Part shown: positions 1 to 10,375 of the stretch, piece after piece
Numbering within the stretch: the first letter of the stretch is position 1
Layout of the letters: the number at the start of each line of letters is the position of its first letter
IMG/VR virus record: IMGVR_UViG_3300029258_002326
Span: 93,266-157,265 of that record
DNA length: 64,000 nucleotides
Source: a virus
Reading direction: 5' to 3' (one strand)
Notes under the pieces: generated by a model
What the model was told of the DNA's origin: nothing
Seen by the model: only the letters and a program-made list of their open reading frames with translations
The model's database searches: none
Translations under genes and position numbers: made by a program

Positions 1-2
1 CC

Positions 3-3000
3 GATGGAGATTTCGGGGCGATAACTGACACGGTGACCAACGAGATCGTGTTGGCGAATGATCCGTCTGTGATCACTGCTGATTTCGCCGATGTTGTTGC
101 AGAACAGAGGATCTCGAACGCTGCGAGTGGATCGGCTGTAATCTACGTAGACAGTTCAGATTATGTACCAAAGGGTAAATCTGAGTACGACAACACATCC
201 TCTGGCCTGACTGCTACGAACTACCAGGACGCTATTGACGAGATAGACACCACGGTAACTGGGGCGACGTTAAATGCGGACACTTCCTTGGCCGGTAATG
301 GGTACTTCCTGGATGAGGACAATATGGCCTCTGACGATGCCACGAAAGTCGCATCGCAGCAGTCCATCGTAGCGTATGTTGGCTCTGTGGTTGCTAGTGC
401 CAAGGCATACAAGGGCGGGTATAACGCGGATACGAATACTCCTGACCTGGATGTCTCCCCTAGTTCATCGATTGAAATCGGAGATGTGTACGACGTAACT
501 GTTGCCGGAACCTTCTTTACGATTGATGTCGAGATTGGCGACATGCTTACCGCAAAGCAGGATGCTCCGACCACGGCAGCGCACTGGGTGATCACGCAGG
601 CTAATTTGTCTGCTGCGAGTATCAAGACGCAGTACGAGTCCAACTCTGACACGAACGCATACACGGACGCCGAGAAAACCAAGGTCGGCCACATTTCGGT
701 AACCCAGGCTGTTGACCTCGACGCTATCGAAACAGCGGTCGGTCTCAACACGGCTAAAGTCACGAATGCGACCCATACGGGGGACGTAACCGGTGATGGA
801 GCGCTGACCATTGCTGCGGGCGCAGTCGACATTGCGATGCTGAGCGCATCCGGAACTCCAGGCGCAACCACATTCCTGCGTGGTGACAACACGTGGTCCG
901 TTCCAGCCGGGGCCGGTGATGTTTCCAAGGTCGGGACTCCTGTAGATAATCAAGTTGGCGTATGGACCGGGGACGGAACCATTGAAGGGGACACTGATCT
1001 CACGTTCGATGGTAGTAACCTAAGTGTCGGTGGAAATATTGTTGTTGGCGGTACGGTAGACGGGATCGATATTGGAACCGATGTGGCTGCCAATACGTTG
1101 AAAGTCACAAACGCTACGCATACAGGTGATGTGACCGGGGACGGTGCGCTCACTATAGCTGCCGACGCTGTTACTTACGCGAAGATGCAGAACGTTGTAG
1201 CGGATGAGAGAATCCTGGGTAACGTCGCAGGGGCAGGTGAGCCGGTTGTTGAATTAACAGCGACCCAGGTCAGGGCTATGATCAATGTGGCGGATGGTGC
1301 CACAGCGGTAACGGTCAGCGACATTGCTTACAACGCTACGAGCTGGAATGCCAATACCGATGCTGCGTCCAAGAATGCGATCCGGGACAAGATCGAGATA
1401 ATGGATACGGCCATCGGGCTCAATACCGCTAAAACTACCAACGCGACTCACACGGGAGACGCGACTGGTTCTGGGGCTCTAACGCTGGCTAACGCTGCCA
1501 TTACTGGCAAGGGCACCGTCACAGCGGACGGTGCTGATTACGTGTTATTGAGCGACACAAGTGACAGTGGAAACCTAAAGAAAGCGCTCGTGAGTGACCT
1601 TGGGGGCAGTGGGGATGTAACCAAGGTCGGAACGCCAGCAAATAATCAGATTGGTGTTTGGACCGGTGACGGGACTATCGAAGGCGACGCTGACTTTGTC
1701 TGGGATGGGACAAATGAAGCCTTGGGGATCGGGACCTCTAATCCAGCAGCATCTCTTTTCATTTCGAGAGAGGACGCGAATGCGTCTGATATTATCCTCC
1801 AGAACACAAACAACACTGGAGAACACGGCAGCCTTTCCTTCTCTCGTGGAAGGGGCACAGAGGCGTCTCCCCTGGCAGTGGAAACCGGGGACAACCTTGG
1901 CGTTATAAGTTGGGCAGGCGTCGAAGCAGATGGCACGGGGAACCGGAAAGGGTCCGCTTACATCTACGGTGTTGCAGAGGGTGACTGGAGCACAAATATC
2001 CGCCCAACATACCTGTCGTTCCGCACGTCCTCTTCGACCGTTAGCGATCTCGGGGTTGAGAGACTCAGGATCACGGGAAACGGACGAGTATCGACTGGGA
2101 ACACGGCATCTCCTGATGTTGATCCTGGCGGACTGACATTGCAGCAAGGGACAGGGGATCTGAAGATTCTGACCCTTAAAAGCTCGGACGTTTCGCATCC
2201 GTTCACGGGATCCGAAGAGGCCGATACGTATGGATCGTTCAATAAGTGGAACGGGACGCTGGGTGGCGTCCAGCTTACAGGTTGTGCCTCTACAGGAAAC
2301 GAAGTAGGGGTGAACTTAAGTTCGCGAGTTCAGACCCCTTCGACAACTACAACTACCTCCTCTCGCGGTGGCGTTCATCTAATGTCTCGCAAGTCCGACG
2401 GCGGTACTGGTTCGGCGACCATGGGGAATACGGATAACGTGTTCTCTGTTGCCAAGGGAACAGCAGCTGGCTCGACTACGCTGATCATCCAAGGCTCTGG
2501 AGACATTTATCAGACAGCGGGAGGACACAAACTCTCTAGTTGGGTAAATACCAATGTTGCAGGAGCTATCGAATGGGACGGTAGTAATTTCCGTGGGTAC
2601 GACGGCGCAAGCTGGGTCAACCTGGACAATACAGGGACAGGGAGCGGAGACGTCACCAAGGTTGGAACACCCGTAAATAACCAGGTGGGCGTCTGGACCG
2701 GTGACGGAACTATCGAAGGCGACGCTAATCTGTATTGGGATGGGACCAACGAATATCTCGGAATTGGCACTAATACCCCAGATTCATCTCTCCATATGGC
2801 CAGGGAGGACACGAACTACACATTCCTCAAGATGATCAACACGAACGATACTAACGTGTTCCCCATCTTTACGATGTGCAGGGGTAGAGGAACGGCTGCA
2901 TCTCCCACGGCTATCAAAAGCGGAGACACTTTAGGGGCACTGAACTTTGCGGGGTACGAGACTGCTGGGATCCTAAAGGGTGCGGCTTACATTTACTGTG

Positions 3001-6000
3001 ACGCAGAGGGTGATTGGGCTACCAACGTAAGACCCTGCAACATGTCCTTTCGAACGTCGTCTTCTACGGTTGGGGATTACACAGTTGAGAGATTCCTGAT
3101 CACTGGAGACGGTAGGTTGTCTACTGGGGCTGAGGCTGCTCCGGATTGTTCCCCTGGCGGGATAACGCTGAATCAGGGCGCAGAGACTGGTAGGACAGTG
3201 ACCCTGAAGAATTCAGGGGTCTCACACCCATTCACAAGCGCCGATGATGCGGATACCTTTGGTGCACTTTCATGTTGGAATCCAACAGTGGGCGGGCTGG
3301 CTATAGTCGGGTTAACCGAGACAGGTGGAAACCCTGCAATCGGTCTTAGCGCTCAAGGGGCTGCTCCTCAAACCACTACCACGGCCAGCTCGTGGGGAAA
3401 CGTCCATATATATTCTCGGAAAAGTGACGGCGGCACAGGCACAGCGAACCTAGGCAACACGGATAACATGTTTGCTTTGTCCTCCGGTGGCAGCGCCACG
3501 AGATGGATCATGCAGGGCTCTGGTGACATCTATCAGATAGCCGGTGGTTACAAGCTCTCTAGTTGGGTCAACGCAGATGTAGCTGGTGCGATTGAATGGG
3601 ATGGCAGTAATTTCCGGGGCTACACAGGCTCGGCCTGGGTGAACCTAGACACTCAGGGTGCGGCGACATCTCCGGGTGGTTCAGATGCTCAAATTCAATA
3701 CAACAACGGTGGTGCTTTCGGTGGCGCTTCAAGGCTTTACTACAATGACTCGACTGATCATGTAGGGCTAGGCGTCACAGACCCGGCTTGGGATCTCGAA
3801 GTTCACAATACAGTGGATGGTGCGCACGCTCTTATGGGTTGCAGGGCCTATAGTAACTCTGGTTACTCGGCTGCTTTTGGATTGCACTCCTCTAGGGGCA
3901 CGGTAGGAACTCCGATTGCTACGGCTGATCTTGGAGCACTGGGTAACATCTATTTCGTAGGCCAAGCTGACGCGAGCACAGCAAGGACTGCGGCTTTAGT
4001 AACGGCTAGAGCTGAAGAGGCGTGGTCTCTAACGCAAAGTGGGACAGGATTTAATTTCTGGACGACCGCTCTTGGAGCAACGGCATATTCGCACAAATTC
4101 ACAATGAGTGGCGACGGAGACTTCAAGCTCCTTGCTGGAGGTCTTCTGGTTGGCGAATACCAAGCCATGGCGGCTGCTGGCGCGGTAGAGTGGGATGGGT
4201 CGAATTTCAGGGGATACACCGGGTCTGCTTGGGTGAACCTTGATGCCCAGACTTCGGCCACATCTCCCGGTGGATCCGACGGCCAAATTCAGTACAATAA
4301 TGGTGGATCGTTCGGCGGCGACACCGATATGACCTGGGACGATGTGAACCATCGTCTAACTCTCGGTGCGAATACGATTCTTACTACTGGCGGCAACACC
4401 GCAATCGATGTGAATCCTGGTGGAATCATCCTGGATCAGGGCGCTGGCGACGGGAATATCTTCACGCTGAAAAGCTCTGACATCAGTCACCCGTTTACCA
4501 CTATTGCTAATTCAGACACTTATTTCCATATCAGGAAGTTCACTGGCGCTGAGGGCGGTGCGCATATTCGCGGGTTTGCCGAGAATGACTCTTCTGGTCT
4601 AGTGCTAGATGCGTTTACTCAGGCGCCACACGCAGTGGATACTAATCCAGGCGTGATTGCTCTGAATGTCAGGGAGTCTGACGGAGGCACTGGTCTCGCG
4701 GCCCTGGCTGATACCGATGTTGGACTTACTTACGCGAACAACAGCACCGTTAAGGTTACTGTTCGCGGCTCTGGCGACATCATTACCGTTGCCGGTGTGA
4801 AGGTCGGAGCATTTGGCGGGACGGCAGCTGCGGGCGTGATGGAGTGGAACGGTAGCAACTTCCGTGGCTACACTGGATCTGGCTGGGTCAATCTGGACGG
4901 CGTGAGCGGAACAGCGGTAACTGCGGCCTCGGTGGTGGCAGATCATTCCATTGTTAGAGGCAACGGGGGTTCAAGGGATGTCCAGGGCAGCACTGTTCTC
5001 ATCACAGACACAGGCCAGATTTCCACAGGCGGAGAGACTTCTCCGGACTGTGATCCGGGTGGGCTTTGCTTGCAACAAGGGACCAATGACCTGAAGATCC
5101 TGACCATGAAGAGTTCGGATGTATCGCATCCGTTTACCGGGTCTGAAGAGGCTGACACGTACGGTACATTCAATAAGTGGAGCGGGACACTTGGTGGTGT
5201 TCAGCTCACCGGTTGCTCTTCAACGGGCAACGAGGTTGCTGTTAATCTCAATGCTAGAGTTCAAACTCCTTCGACGACTACAACCACTTCCTCTCGCGGT
5301 GGTGTTCATCTTATGGCCCGTAAGTCGGATGGCGGCACTGGCTCAGCTACGATGGCAAACACGGATAACGTATTCTCCGTTGCAAAGGGTACGGCAGCCG
5401 GTTCAACTACACTAATCATCCAGGGCTCCGGCGATATTTATCAAACGGCTGGAGGACACAAACTGTCTAGCTGGGTGAATACCGATGTGGCTGGCGCCAC
5501 TGAGTGGGATGGTAGTAATTTCCGGGGATACACGGGCTCAGCTTGGGTGAATTTCGATAGCGATGGAGACGTCACAGCGGCTGCTGCGATGACAGACAAC
5601 ACGCTGATCAAGGGCGACGGCGGATCCAAGGGTGTGCAGGACACAGGCATCACTGTTGACGACAGCGACCGCGTAGAGAATGTTAAAACCCTTGGGTACA
5701 CCTCAGCCTACGACAATGGGACAGTCACAGGAACAGCCCTCTCGGTCACGCTGAGCAACGGGCAGCTTCAAAAGGTCAAGTTGGGCAATGCGGCAATCGC
5801 ATTGACGATTGTGGACACGGGGAACATTGGCGACGGAACGTGGAGGCTCATCTGTGAGCAAAACACAGGGGGATCCTTCGGGATAACGAGCGCTTCTGTT
5901 TCTGGTGGAACGATTCTAACCCCTGACGGGTCTTCGTTGACTTTCTCTACGACAGCGGGAGCTAAAGACATCCTGATGATCGTCAAAGAGGGAACGGAAT

Positions 6001-6044
6001 ACACACTGGCATTTGGAGCAAAAAACCTGAGCGAATGGACGTAG
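3..6044 (+). CDS. Giant tail fibre / receptor-binding protein, 5' end outside window
   Basis: Very long, low-complexity structural protein rich in Gly, Thr, Asp, Asn and Ser. It is built from repeated modules: GDVTKVGTPVNNQVGVWTGD units followed by DGTNE/DGSN blocks and EWDGSNFRGY...WVNLD cassettes near residues 860, 1200, 1390, 1610 and 1830. Such module strings are typical of trimeric phage tail or appendage fibres that bind the host surface. The frame is open with no stop back to base 3, and the GTG at 33 has no ribosome-binding site, so the true start is probably upstream of the window. Residues near 710-870 and 1670-1830 are near-identical duplicates. The C-terminal ~100 residues look like a compact tip. 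It heads a co-directional fibre cluster. Function as fibre is well supported by composition; the receptor is unknown. Confidence 0.85.
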   Translation, partial: DGDFGAITDTVTNEIVLANDPSVITADFADVVAEQRISNAASGSAVIYVDSSDYVPKGKSEYDNTSSGLTATNYQDAIDEIDTTVTGATLNADTSLAGNGYFLDEDNMASDDATKVASQQSIVAYVGSVVASAKAYKGGYNADTNTPDLDVSPSSSIEIGDVYDVTVAGTFFTIDVEIGDMLTAKQDAPTTAAHWVITQANLSAASIKTQYESNSDTNAYTDAEKTKVGHISVTQAVDLDAIETAVGLNTAKVTNATHTGDVTGDGALTIAAGAVDIAMLSASGTPGATTFLRGDNTWSVPAGAGDVSKVGTPVDNQVGVWTGDGTIEGDTDLTFDGSNLSVGGNIVVGGTVDGIDIGTDVAANTLKVTNATHTGDVTGDGALTIAADAVTYAKMQNVVADERILGNVAGAGEPVVELTATQVRAMINVADGATAVTVSDIAYNATSWNANTDAASKNAIRDKIEIMDTAIGLNTAKTTNATHTGDATGSGALTLANAAITGKGTVTADGADYVLLSDTSDSGNLKKALVSDLGGSGDVTKVGTPANNQIGVWTGDGTIEGDADFVWDGTNEALGIGTSNPAASLFISREDANASDIILQNTNNTGEHGSLSFSRGRGTEASPLAVETGDNLGVISWAGVEADGTGNRKGSAYIYGVAEGDWSTNIRPTYLSFRTSSSTVSDLGVERLRITGNGRVSTGNTASPDVDPGGLTLQQGTGDLKILTLKSSDVSHPFTGSEEADTYGSFNKWNGTLGGVQLTGCASTGNEVGVNLSSRVQTPSTTTTTSSRGGVHLMSRKSDGGTGSATMGNTDNVFSVAKGTAAGSTTLIIQGSGDIYQTAGGHKLSSWVNTNVAGAIEWDGSNFRGYDGASWVNLDNTGTGSGDVTKVGTPVNNQVGVWTGDGTIEGDANLYWDGTNEYLGIGTNTPDSSLHMAREDTNYTFLKMINTNDTNVFPIFTMCRGRGTAASPTAIKSGDTLGALNFAGYETAGILKGAAYIYCDAEGDWATNVRPCNMSFRTSSSTVGDYTVERFLITGDGRLSTGAEAAPDCSPGGITLNQGAETGRTVTLKNSGVSHPFTSADDADTFGALSCWNPTVGGLAIVGLTETGGNPAIGLSAQGAAPQTTTTASSWGNVHIYSRKSDGGTGTANLGNTDNMFALSSGGSATRWIMQGSGDIYQIAGGYKLSSWVNADVAGAIEWDGSNFRGYTGSAWVNLDTQGAATSPGGSDAQIQYNNGGAFGGASRLYYNDSTDHVGLGVTDPAWDLEVHNTVDGAHALMGCRAYSNSGYSAAFGLHSSRGTVGTPIATADLGALGNIYFVGQADASTARTAALVTARAEEAWSLTQSGTGFNFWTTALGATAYSHKFTMSGDGDFKLLAGGLLVGEYQAMAAAGAVEWDGSNFRGYTGSAWVNLDAQTSATSPGGSDGQIQYNNGGSFGGDTDMTWDDVNHRLTLGANTILTTGGNTAIDVNPGGIILDQGAGDGNIFTLKSSDISHPFTTIANSDTYFHIRKFTGAEGGAHIRGFAENDSSGLVLDAFTQAPHAVDTNPGVIALNVRESDGGTGLAALADTDVGLTYANNSTVKVTVRGSGDIITVAGVKVGAFGGTAAAGVMEWNGSNFRGYTGSGWVNLDGVSGTAVTAASVVADHSIVRGNGGSRDVQGSTVLITDTGQISTGGETSPDCDPGGLCLQQGTNDLKILTMKSSDVSHPFTGSEEADTYGTFNKWSGTLGGVQLTGCSSTGNEVAVNLNARVQTPSTTTTTSSRGGVHLMARKSDGGTGSATMANTDNVFSVAKGTAAGSTTLIIQGSGDIYQTAGGHKLSSWVNTDVAGATEWDGSNFRGYTGSAWVNFDSDGDVTAAAAMTDNTLIKGDGGSKGVQDTGITVDDSDRVENVKTLGYTSAYDNGTVTGTALSVTLSNGQLQKVKLGNAAIALTIVDTGNIGDGTWRLICEQNTGGSFGITSASVSGGTILTPDGSSLTFSTTAGAKDILMIVKEGTEYTLAFGAKNLSEWT
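2312..2323. promoter_or_regulatory. Possible extra operator core inside fibre gene
   Basis: GAACTTAAGTTC, the 12-bp core of the dispersed palindrome found at eleven other places, lies in frame within the fibre gene. The outer C/G pair is incomplete (T on the left, G on the right). The duplicated copy of this fibre module near 5241 lacks it. It may be a chance match or an intragenic site. Confidence 0.3.
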
Positions 6045-6054
6045 GAGTTAATCG

Positions 6055-7380
6055 ATGGCTATTATCTTTTGTGATCCATCGGCATCGGGAGACAATGATG
6101 GAACATCCTGGGAGGATGCGTATGAGTCCTTACAGGTTGCCGGGGACGCTTCTGCGTCTACAGGGAATCAGGTATGGGTAAAGGCAAGGGTCATAGTTCT
6201 GACTGCCCCGCTTGACGTTGACAACGCCAATGATCCGGATTTCTACGGCGGATTTGCTACTGATTTGACAGGAACGAATGGCAGTGTTGCGGGTCGGGAT
6301 CTTGCGAACGATATAACTACTTTAGATGGTGGTGATACCTACAGGTGTGTTCTGACTTCTGGGTGGGAAGGGACGTTTGATGGATTCAAGCTCCTGGACG
6401 GTTATACTCAAGACACAGAGGGTGCTGGGATATATGTCACGACGACAGGGACAAGCGCGATAACAATTTCCAATTGTGAATTCAATGGCTGCGATACCCC
6501 AAGGCAATTTTCGTTTCCTGACGGCGGTGCGGGCTTGTTTTTCTCCAGCAACTCTTCGTGTGATGTTGTCGTGGATTCTTGTCTTTTCACGGGATGCACT
6601 TCTTACAATCACGGCGGGGCGCTTGCGACCTCTCTCACGGACGATGCCTTGGCAAGTGCTACGATCTCCAACTGCACATTCACAGGCAATACGACCACCG
6701 ATGGCACGGGGGGCGCAATGCTCCTTACGGCCACTACTACCACTATAGAAAATTGTAAATTCATCAACAATACTGCGACTATTAGTAGTGCGGGGCACAT
6801 CTTTACTTACTACGGTACTGACACTGATATTATCAATTCTGTGTTCTCAGGGGGCTCATCGGACGCCAAGGGCGGGGCCATATATTTGGGCTGGAACTCC
6901 ACTGTTACCATTACAAACTGTACGCTTGCTGATAATGACTGTTCTGATGCAAGCGGCGGGGGCGCTGTGTTTCTAGAGGGCTCAACTGAGACCCTGGTCG
7001 CAACCAACTGCATCTTCTGGGACAATACTGCTAATTCAGTGGCTAACCAGATTGATGGAACCGGGACCATAACCGTAACGTATTCTGACGTAGATGGCAC
7101 TGGCACCTATACAGGCACCGGCAATGTTAACGATGACCCGCTTTTCGTGGGCACCGGAGATGATCCTTACGATCTGTCGGGCTCTAGTGAAGCGGTTGAC
7201 TCAGGTAATGCTGGGGCAACAGATTATCCTACTACGGACATACTTGGGCGTGCCCGGTGTGACGATCCTGATACTACAACGACCGGAACGGGGACCCCTG
7301 CGTACAGTGACATGGGGGCCTACGAGCTTCAAGTAGACCCCCCAGCATTTTTCGGATCGTTGTTGCTGATGAATAACTAA
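6055..7380 (+). CDS. Right-handed beta-helix (pectate-lyase-like) tail protein
   Basis: 441 residues. After an N-terminal FCDPSASGDNDGTSW segment the protein consists of short repeats containing ITISNCEFNGC, ATISNCTFTGN, TTIENCKFINN and VTITNCTLADN. This N-C-x-F ladder is characteristic of parallel beta-helix proteins, and the C-terminal YDLSGSSEAVDSGN...DILGRARCDD...DMGAYE segment matches the end of such bacterial surface proteins. Phage versions usually sit in tail spikes and may bind or cleave surface polysaccharide; no catalytic residues can be assigned here. It starts 10 bp after the giant fibre, with a GGAGTTAATCG ribosome-binding region, so the two are probably co-expressed. Confidence 0.75.
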   Translation: MAIIFCDPSASGDNDGTSWEDAYESLQVAGDASASTGNQVWVKARVIVLTAPLDVDNANDPDFYGGFATDLTGTNGSVAGRDLANDITTLDGGDTYRCVLTSGWEGTFDGFKLLDGYTQDTEGAGIYVTTTGTSAITISNCEFNGCDTPRQFSFPDGGAGLFFSSNSSCDVVVDSCLFTGCTSYNHGGALATSLTDDALASATISNCTFTGNTTTDGTGGAMLLTATTTTIENCKFINNTATISSAGHIFTYYGTDTDIINSVFSGGSSDAKGGAIYLGWNSTVTITNCTLADNDCSDASGGGAVFLEGSTETLVATNCIFWDNTANSVANQIDGTGTITVTYSDVDGTGTYTGTGNVNDDPLFVGTGDDPYDLSGSSEAVDSGNAGATDYPTTDILGRARCDDPDTTTTGTGTPAYSDMGAYELQVDPPAFFGSLLLMNN

Positions 7381-7488
7381 ATGATTTCGCTAGATCCCAG
7401 ATGTCACGAACAAAACTATCTAGAGTCGGCAAAGGCGGATAGAATTAAAAAGGCTGATTCAAGCTCTGAGCGTAGGAGTTCAAGATGA
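7381..7488 (+). CDS. Possible 35-residue ORF between fibre genes
   Basis: An ATG directly abutting the upstream TAA opens a 35-codon frame (MISLDPRCHEQNYL...) whose TGA overlaps the ATG of the next fibre gene as ATGA. The position and coupling favour a real gene. The charged, unremarkable sequence and the weak ribosome-binding site argue against it. No function can be proposed; otherwise this stretch only carries the GGAG site of the next gene. Confidence 0.3.
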   Translation: MISLDPRCHEQNYLESAKADRIKKADSSSERRSSR

Positions 7489-10367
7489 CCAACGAAACAT
7501 CCAGATATAGATGGCCTGTGCCTGCGTGGAACGCTGATTGGCAGCAATGGCAGGGCGTGTTCAGAGACCTTGTAACCAATGTGGATTCCACTGTTTTCTC
7601 ATCTGTTGACGGTAACAGGCTCATGTTTGAGTCGCTTCCGAATGCTTCGATTGTGTCCAGTGGCCCAGGTTATAATCTGAGCATGAGCGGTCCATTGGTC
7701 ATTCGTTCGAGGACGCATAGTGTCTCGATCACGGTCCCGGTGGGCACGACTGCTTTAACGGCAAACTCCGTCCTTGCTCTCACTGTGACCCCAGGGGCGG
7801 TGGGTGCTCAATCCATAGAGTGGCAGACGTTCATGAGCGGGATCGATACTTCTCCAGATATTATCCCGTTTGGTTACGTGGATGACAGCTACAACATCAT
7901 ATGGTGGAACGGTGCTCAGTTGACGGCTGGCGGGAGTGCTCTCCCGTTGTTTGGATCTGCGTCTGGTGGCGGGGGCGGAGACGTAACCAAGGTAGGGACT
8001 CCTGTGAACGATCAGGTTGCGGTGTGGACGGGGAACGGGACAGTCGAGGGCGACTCGAACCTAACATTTGACGGCAGCAACCTTTCCGTAGGCGGAAATA
8101 TCATAGTAGGTGGCACGGTTGACGGGATCAATGTTGGAGCTGACGTGGCCGCCAACACGGCGAAAGTTACGAACGCTACGCACACGGGTGATGTTACGGG
8201 AAGCGGAGCCTTGTCCATTGCTAGCGGGGTTGTAGGGGTTGCTCATTTGAGCGCCACAGGGACGCCCTCTGCTTCCACGTATCTAAGGGGTGACAATACT
8301 TGGGCTGCGGCGTCGGGCGGCGGCACTCTCGACGATGCGTATGACTACGGTGGCTCTGGAGCGGGTCGAGCTATTACGGCTGACTCAGGGGCTGTAACGG
8401 TCACGAATGCTGTTGCTGACACAACAGGCGTGTTGGAGTTGTCAAGGAGTGTCGGGACAGGCAACGTTCTGAAGCTACAGAATGATTACGGCGGATACCC
8501 GGATTCTACGAACCGGAAGTCCATCTTCTTGACGGCTGCTTCACCGGCAGCGCAAACGATATGGTCTGATCAGGAACTTTACATCGGTACTAGCGAGCCG
8601 GTACTCGGGATGTATGTGCAGAACAAGGCCACAGGCGGTGCTCTGCTAAGGGTGCAGGCTGAGGCAGTCACTACCGGTGATTCTGTGATGTGGGTCACGG
8701 CCAATGGTGCAACAGCGGATAACAGCACAGGCTATCTCCTTCTTCAGGCCGCTGGAGCTGGAACTGGTGGGCAATCCAAGATAGAGATGCGAGCCACAGC
8801 TGGCAGCACCGGGCCCGGTGTTGTAGATATTTATGCAAGTGGCGGGGCGGCTTCTGTCAATATCGGTGGTGATGATTGTGACGTTCGTCTCAATGACGAC
8901 AACCGTGCTGGATCAACATGGACAGGTCAAGAATTCATCCAGTTGTCCGCTTCTAGCGCAGAATGGGATTTGCTAGAGTCCAACTGTAGTGGTGAAGTAT
9001 CCCTGATTAACGCGATCAATCTCGCTTTTGCTGGTGGTAGTGGGAACACGCTGGATGGAGCATATGATCAGGGTGGGTCCGGCGTTGGTCGGACGATTAC
9101 GGCTGATTCTGGGGCTGTAGCGATCACGAACGCAGCAAATGATTCCACGGATACACTTGAGCTGACTCGCTCTGACGGAGGTGTTTCTGCGACGGGGAGC
9201 CCTCTTAGGATAATCAACGATCTGGACACGTTCCAGACCGAGTCGGGATCTTCGATATTCTTGACCAGCACGGGCTCGGGGAAGCAGTCTGTTTGGTCGG
9301 ATAAAGAGTTGTATATCGGATCTACGGTTAATGCTTTGGGTGTGTATCTGAAGAATGTCGCCGATACGAGCAGCATTCTTAGAGTTCAGAGCGAGGCCGC
9401 TGGCACGTCAGGATCAGGCCAGCTATGGTTGACGTCTTCCGGCGCAAACAATGGAACGGCTGAATTACTGGTCCAGGCTAGCGGGTCCGGAACGGGTGGT
9501 CTGACAGAAGTCGAGATCAAAGCGTCTGCCGGTAGCACGGGGCCGGGCGTTCTATCATTGGACGCAAGCGGCGGATCTGCCTATATCCTAGCGGGCTCCT
9601 CTACGTGCAAAATCCGCCTGGACGACCAGTATCGATCGGGGTCCACTTGGACGGGTCAATCCTATATTACCTTGTCCGATTCGAGTGCCGAATGGTCGTC
9701 CTTGGAATCGAATTGCAGCGGGGAAGTATCTCTGATTGGCGCGATCAATCTCGCTTTTGCTGGCGGCGGCGGTGGTGGGATGTCCTGGTCGAGGATAACC
9801 TCGAATACTACAGCAACTTCAGGTAACGGTTATCTAATCGATGCGGCGAGCAACACTGTTACATTGTCGTTGCCAGCATCCCCGAGTGAAGGGGACATTG
9901 TAGGTGTTCAGGTTTACGACTCGACATATAATGTCGCTGTAAACAGAAACACAAACAACGTTGAGGGTTCGGCTTACGATCCGTATCTTACTAAAGGAGA
10001 CGCAGCTACTTTTGTCTATGCCGAGGCGACGGAGGGTTGGGTTCGTGTTTCGACTGCCGGAGGCAAGATACACACTTCGCTGAATGCGACCACAGCAACC
10101 CTTGATGCGTTTTCTGATTCAGTCAATGGAGCAGTCCAATACCAGTATTTCATTTCGAATGCAGGAACGAACATACGCTCTGGGACTGTAAGGGCACACT
10201 GGGATGGCGTTGGTAATACTTACGAATCAGACGATTCTGCTGTAACCTCTATTGGGGATACAGACGATTTTACGTTCACGGTTGATATTGATTCAGGTCT
10301 TGTACGCTTAAGAGCGACTGCAACTAAGAATTACAATGTAATACGGCTGGTCAAAACGATCATTTAG
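7485..10367 (+). CDS. Second tail fibre protein
   Basis: 960 residues; start preceded by TAGGAGTTCAAG. The N-terminal ~150 residues (PVPAWNADWQQWQGVFRDL) look like a fibre attachment domain. The region near residues 165-275 shares the GDVTKVGTPVNDQVAVWTG...GGNIIVGGTVDG...VTNATHTGDVTG module with the first fibre, showing module exchange. It also contains its own tandem duplication of about 230 residues, each copy opening with DAYDYGGSGAGRAITADSGA or AYDQGGSGVGRTITADSGA and closing with ECSGEVSLI-type NCSGEVSLINAINLAF. The C-terminal 130 residues differ and probably form the tip. Tail fibre or spike, specificity unknown. Confidence 0.8.
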   Translation: MTNETSRYRWPVPAWNADWQQWQGVFRDLVTNVDSTVFSSVDGNRLMFESLPNASIVSSGPGYNLSMSGPLVIRSRTHSVSITVPVGTTALTANSVLALTVTPGAVGAQSIEWQTFMSGIDTSPDIIPFGYVDDSYNIIWWNGAQLTAGGSALPLFGSASGGGGGDVTKVGTPVNDQVAVWTGNGTVEGDSNLTFDGSNLSVGGNIIVGGTVDGINVGADVAANTAKVTNATHTGDVTGSGALSIASGVVGVAHLSATGTPSASTYLRGDNTWAAASGGGTLDDAYDYGGSGAGRAITADSGAVTVTNAVADTTGVLELSRSVGTGNVLKLQNDYGGYPDSTNRKSIFLTAASPAAQTIWSDQELYIGTSEPVLGMYVQNKATGGALLRVQAEAVTTGDSVMWVTANGATADNSTGYLLLQAAGAGTGGQSKIEMRATAGSTGPGVVDIYASGGAASVNIGGDDCDVRLNDDNRAGSTWTGQEFIQLSASSAEWDLLESNCSGEVSLINAINLAFAGGSGNTLDGAYDQGGSGVGRTITADSGAVAITNAANDSTDTLELTRSDGGVSATGSPLRIINDLDTFQTESGSSIFLTSTGSGKQSVWSDKELYIGSTVNALGVYLKNVADTSSILRVQSEAAGTSGSGQLWLTSSGANNGTAELLVQASGSGTGGLTEVEIKASAGSTGPGVLSLDASGGSAYILAGSSTCKIRLDDQYRSGSTWTGQSYITLSDSSAEWSSLESNCSGEVSLIGAINLAFAGGGGGGMSWSRITSNTTATSGNGYLIDAASNTVTLSLPASPSEGDIVGVQVYDSTYNVAVNRNTNNVEGSAYDPYLTKGDAATFVYAEATEGWVRVSTAGGKIHTSLNATTATLDAFSDSVNGAVQYQYFISNAGTNIRSGTVRAHWDGVGNTYESDDSAVTSIGDTDDFTFTVDIDSGLVRLRATATKNYNVIRLVKTII

Positions 10368-10375
10368 GAGTCGCC

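Noticed and set aside
33-6044. GTG at 33 as the true start of the giant fibre
   Set aside because: No ribosome-binding site precedes it and the frame is open to the window edge; the gene most likely starts upstream.
7439-7446. ATAGAAT-like boxes near 7440, 14399 and 57384 as a late-promoter motif
   Set aside because: Only three loose matches with differing flanks and no fixed distance to starts; not distinguishable from chance.
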